From Rikenellaceae bacterium (GTDB taxonomy: Bacteria > Bacteroidota > Bacteroidia > Bacteroidales > Rikenellaceae), in NCBI GenBank assembly GCA_902363575.1, contig CABJAJ010000005.1, forward strand, positions 152,227 to 216,226: a stretch of 64,000 bases of DNA, given 5' to 3'. Made by a program: the position numbers and the translations under genes. This document shows positions 62,648 to 64,000 of the stretch, piece after piece. The notes below the pieces were generated by a model. The model was not told the origin of the DNA, did no database searches, and saw only the letters and a program-made list of their open reading frames with translations. Positions within the stretch are counted from its first letter, which is position 1; each line of letters opens with the position of its first letter.

Positions 62648-62688
62648 ATAACAAAGAAACAGGGCTCCTAAATAAATTTGTAATGATA

Positions 62689-62722
62689 AATACATCATGT
62701 TGATGTATTTTTATTATCTTTG
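62689..62722. promoter_or_regulatory. XRE operator and plus-strand promoter
   Basis: AATACATCA-TGT-TGATGTATT (62689-62709) is a perfect 9 bp palindrome, a typical Cro/CI-like operator. A plus-strand -7 box TATCTTTG follows at 62715-62722. The XRE gene reads away from it on the minus strand. Confidence 0.65.
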
Positions 62723-62742
62723 CATTAGCAAACCGAAAAGAT

Positions 62743-62767
62743 AAATGCACAAATTATGCTACCTTTG
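62743..62767. repeat. 24 bp direct repeat, copy 1
   Basis: AATGCACAAATTATGCTACC followed by TTTG. Identical to the copy at 62974-62997. It provides the stop codon that ends the truncated XRE gene. Confidence 0.9.
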
Positions 62768-62890
62768 AGCAATGTTTATATCGGTGTCAATATATACATC
62801 GTCTTGTGAAAGATCGCGTTCATGGCGCAGTTTTTTTAGTTTTTCAACTACGCCATTCACTGCCATTTCGTTGAATCTTTCACGTCTCAT
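62759..62890 (-). pseudogene. Truncated second XRE-family gene
   Basis: A 43-codon frame from ATG at 62890 reads MRRERFNEMAVNG, then VVEKLKKLRHERDLSQDDVY and IDTDINIAQR before TAG. LSQDDVYIDTDINI aligns with VSQETVYEDTGIHI of the intact XRE protein, so this is the N-terminal half of a related repressor. It stops exactly at the 24 bp repeat. It is too short to fold as a full HTH domain. Confidence 0.7.
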
Positions 62891-62956
62891 TTATACAAAG
62901 GACGCCAATTAAAAAAATAATGTGGCCGACAGTACTGTTAGCATAAAAATATTTCG

Positions 62957-63230
62957 TATCTTTGTCCCAACTCAATGCACAAATTATGCTACCTTTGCGA
63001 ATAGAAAGTTCGGCATAGCCGACGCATAACATATAAAGGGTAAACAACTCTTTATACCTTACCACAAACATAGGAACCTCTTTCGGGAGGGTTTGAAACT
63101 GGTATAATGGTTGTCAGTCCTTGTTATGTCCTACCTTTACGGTAGGACAAGCAAGGGCGCAGGACAGCTTTCTGGTTTCGGGTTTCCTATGACCTGTGGT
63201 AAGAGGCTGACACCGCGCCCTCTTTTTTTG
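62957..63230 (+). ncRNA. Structured leader, copy 2, with terminator
   Basis: A full -7 box TATCTTTG (62957-62964) is followed by CCCAACTCAATGCA, the second 24 bp repeat (62974-62997), and ~140 bases with several hairpins, including GTCCTACC / GGTAGGAC (63128-63148). It then has the block shared with copy 1 and closing stem AGGGCGC (63154-63160) / GCGCCCT (63215-63221) with CTTTTTTT. Placed 28 bases before the last gene, it could act as an attenuator. Confidence 0.65.
62974..62997. repeat. 24 bp direct repeat, copy 2
   Basis: Same 24 bases as 62744-62767; the two copies bracket the truncated XRE gene. Confidence 0.9.
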
Positions 63231-63257
63231 TCCCTACCACTACCCAAACCCCACATC

Positions 63258-64000
63258 ATGGAAATCACCTTTCTTCCGACCCCCATACTTCGGCATGCGC
63301 CCGAAGCGGAAGCCGATAAGGGCGCTGCGAGCACCCCGCCCCCAGCACAGGAACCAGCCTCCGATGCCATCCCCGCGCTCCCCGATTCCACCCCCGTGCT
63401 CTCCGATGCCATCCCCGTGCTCTCCGGCGACAGGCCGGGCGGCTCTGCGTCCTGCTCATCCCGCTCGTCCACCCCGATGCTCACCCCGGGGGCTCTGCTC
63501 CGCATCCCTGCGTTTGCATGGGACGGCGACCCCGCGGAGGAGCCGCAGCCGCCGGGCCTTCGGAGCAAACCCGAACCCTCCCCCGACCGCATCTATGCGG
63601 AGGTGCAGGGGGACAGCCTCTATGTGAGCCCGCCGGGTCACACGCTTTGCCGGATGGCGGGGAAACCCCGCATCAAGGCGTTGCTGCTGTGGCAGCGGGA
63701 TCACGCTCCGTGGGTTTACGGGTGGCTGCGGAGCCTGACGGCGGAGGAGTTCGCCATCGAGCGGCATTTCGACTTCCGGGCGTGGTGGAAGGACCGCACG
63801 GACTACCGCAGCGGGGAGCTCACACCGCCCGAGTGTTACACGGTCAGGGAGTTTCTGGGGCGTTTGGGTTTCTTCCACCGGCACGACAGCCTGGTGCTTC
63901 GCTTCCGCCTTGCACGGCTGCATTACGATGAGCTGCCGGGCACCTGCCGCGAGCTGTTCCGGGGTTATCTGATGGCGCGGTGTCTGGAGGCGCTGAGGCA
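63258..64000 (+). CDS. Unrecognised protein, 5' part (open at window end)
   Basis: The frame is open from ATG at 63258 to the window end (at least 247 residues), starting MEITFLPTPILRHAPEAEAD. Residues ~20-110 are Pro/Ser/Ala-rich low complexity with a repeated SDAIPVL/DSTPVL motif. From ~112 a globular part begins: RIYAEVQGDSLYVSPPGHTL, LLLWQRDHAPWVYGWLRSLT, then CYTVREFLGRLGFFHRHDSL. I do not recognise a family. It lies behind leader copy 2, and its position suggests the first gene of an accessory element. Confidence 0.65.
   Translation, partial: MEITFLPTPILRHAPEAEADKGAASTPPPAQEPASDAIPALPDSTPVLSDAIPVLSGDRPGGSASCSSRSSTPMLTPGALLRIPAFAWDGDPAEEPQPPGLRSKPEPSPDRIYAEVQGDSLYVSPPGHTLCRMAGKPRIKALLLWQRDHAPWVYGWLRSLTAEEFAIERHFDFRAWWKDRTDYRSGELTPPECYTVREFLGRLGFFHRHDSLVLRFRLARLHYDELPGTCRELFRGYLMARCLEALR

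Noticed and set aside
62880-63071. Minus-strand frame of 63 codons
   Set aside because: It overlaps the leader hairpins and the promoter region and shows no similarity; the truncated XRE frame explains part of the interval better.

Overview
The window looks like the chromosome of a high-GC gut Bacteroidales bacterium, most like Alistipes (Rikenellaceae). Three things point there. Housekeeping proteins are of Bacteroidetes type: a DUF4290 protein, an Omp28-type lipoprotein, a DUF2141 protein and a second EF-G. Many genes are preceded by the Bacteroidetes -7 box TAnnTTTG, often with a TTTG -33 box about 19-20 bases upstream. Shine-Dalgarno sequences are weak. The genus is inferred from gene content; no 16S rRNA gene is present.

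Layout. 1-6100: end of an S41 protease, a small membrane protein, then on the minus strand a lipoprotein, a TonB-dependent receptor, a LuxR-type regulator and rlmH. 6342-11440: a degenerate glycoside hydrolase family 2-like protein divergent from asnS, then rpoN and a PAP2-like membrane protein. 11625-18935: a Pit/PhoU phosphate transporter, then nadC, an LTA-synthase-like sulfatase and a DUF2156-GNAT fusion. 19668-22360: two small exported proteins, a membrane AraC-type regulator and initiator tRNA-fMet. 22518-27982: a six-gene minus-strand run whose core five genes encode a heterodisulfide-reductase-like electron-transfer complex with a membrane anchor. 28050-33199: folA divergent from an operon of a two-domain ThyX-like protein, an AAA+ ATPase with an unusual helical N-terminal region, and a HIT-family protein. 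This operon is the best candidate for an undescribed system. 33667-41896: lpxH, a cysteine-less thioredoxin-fold lipoprotein, a DUF4290 gene, a sigma-54 activator lacking an HTH domain, acpP-fabF-rnc-radC, and pepE. 42215-51816: Omp28 lipoprotein, dps, flavin and FMN oxidoreductases, a lipoprotein/barrel pair, a possible Fic remnant, DUF2141, and a membrane protein plus winged-helix pair. 52478-61820: AsmA-like protein, GNAT enzyme, large hybrid histidine kinase and EF-G2.

62000-64000 differs from the rest. It is AT-rich and holds two copies of a structured leader ending in a terminator, an intact XRE repressor gene with a palindrome in front of it, a second XRE gene cut off at a direct repeat, and the start of an unrecognised long gene that leaves the window. 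It looks like the edge of a mobile or accessory island.

A second theme is non-coding. Many of the larger gaps between genes contain tandem repeats with periods from about 14 to 146 bases or low-complexity purine or pyrimidine tracts, and one such array has triplicated the region around the nadC promoter.
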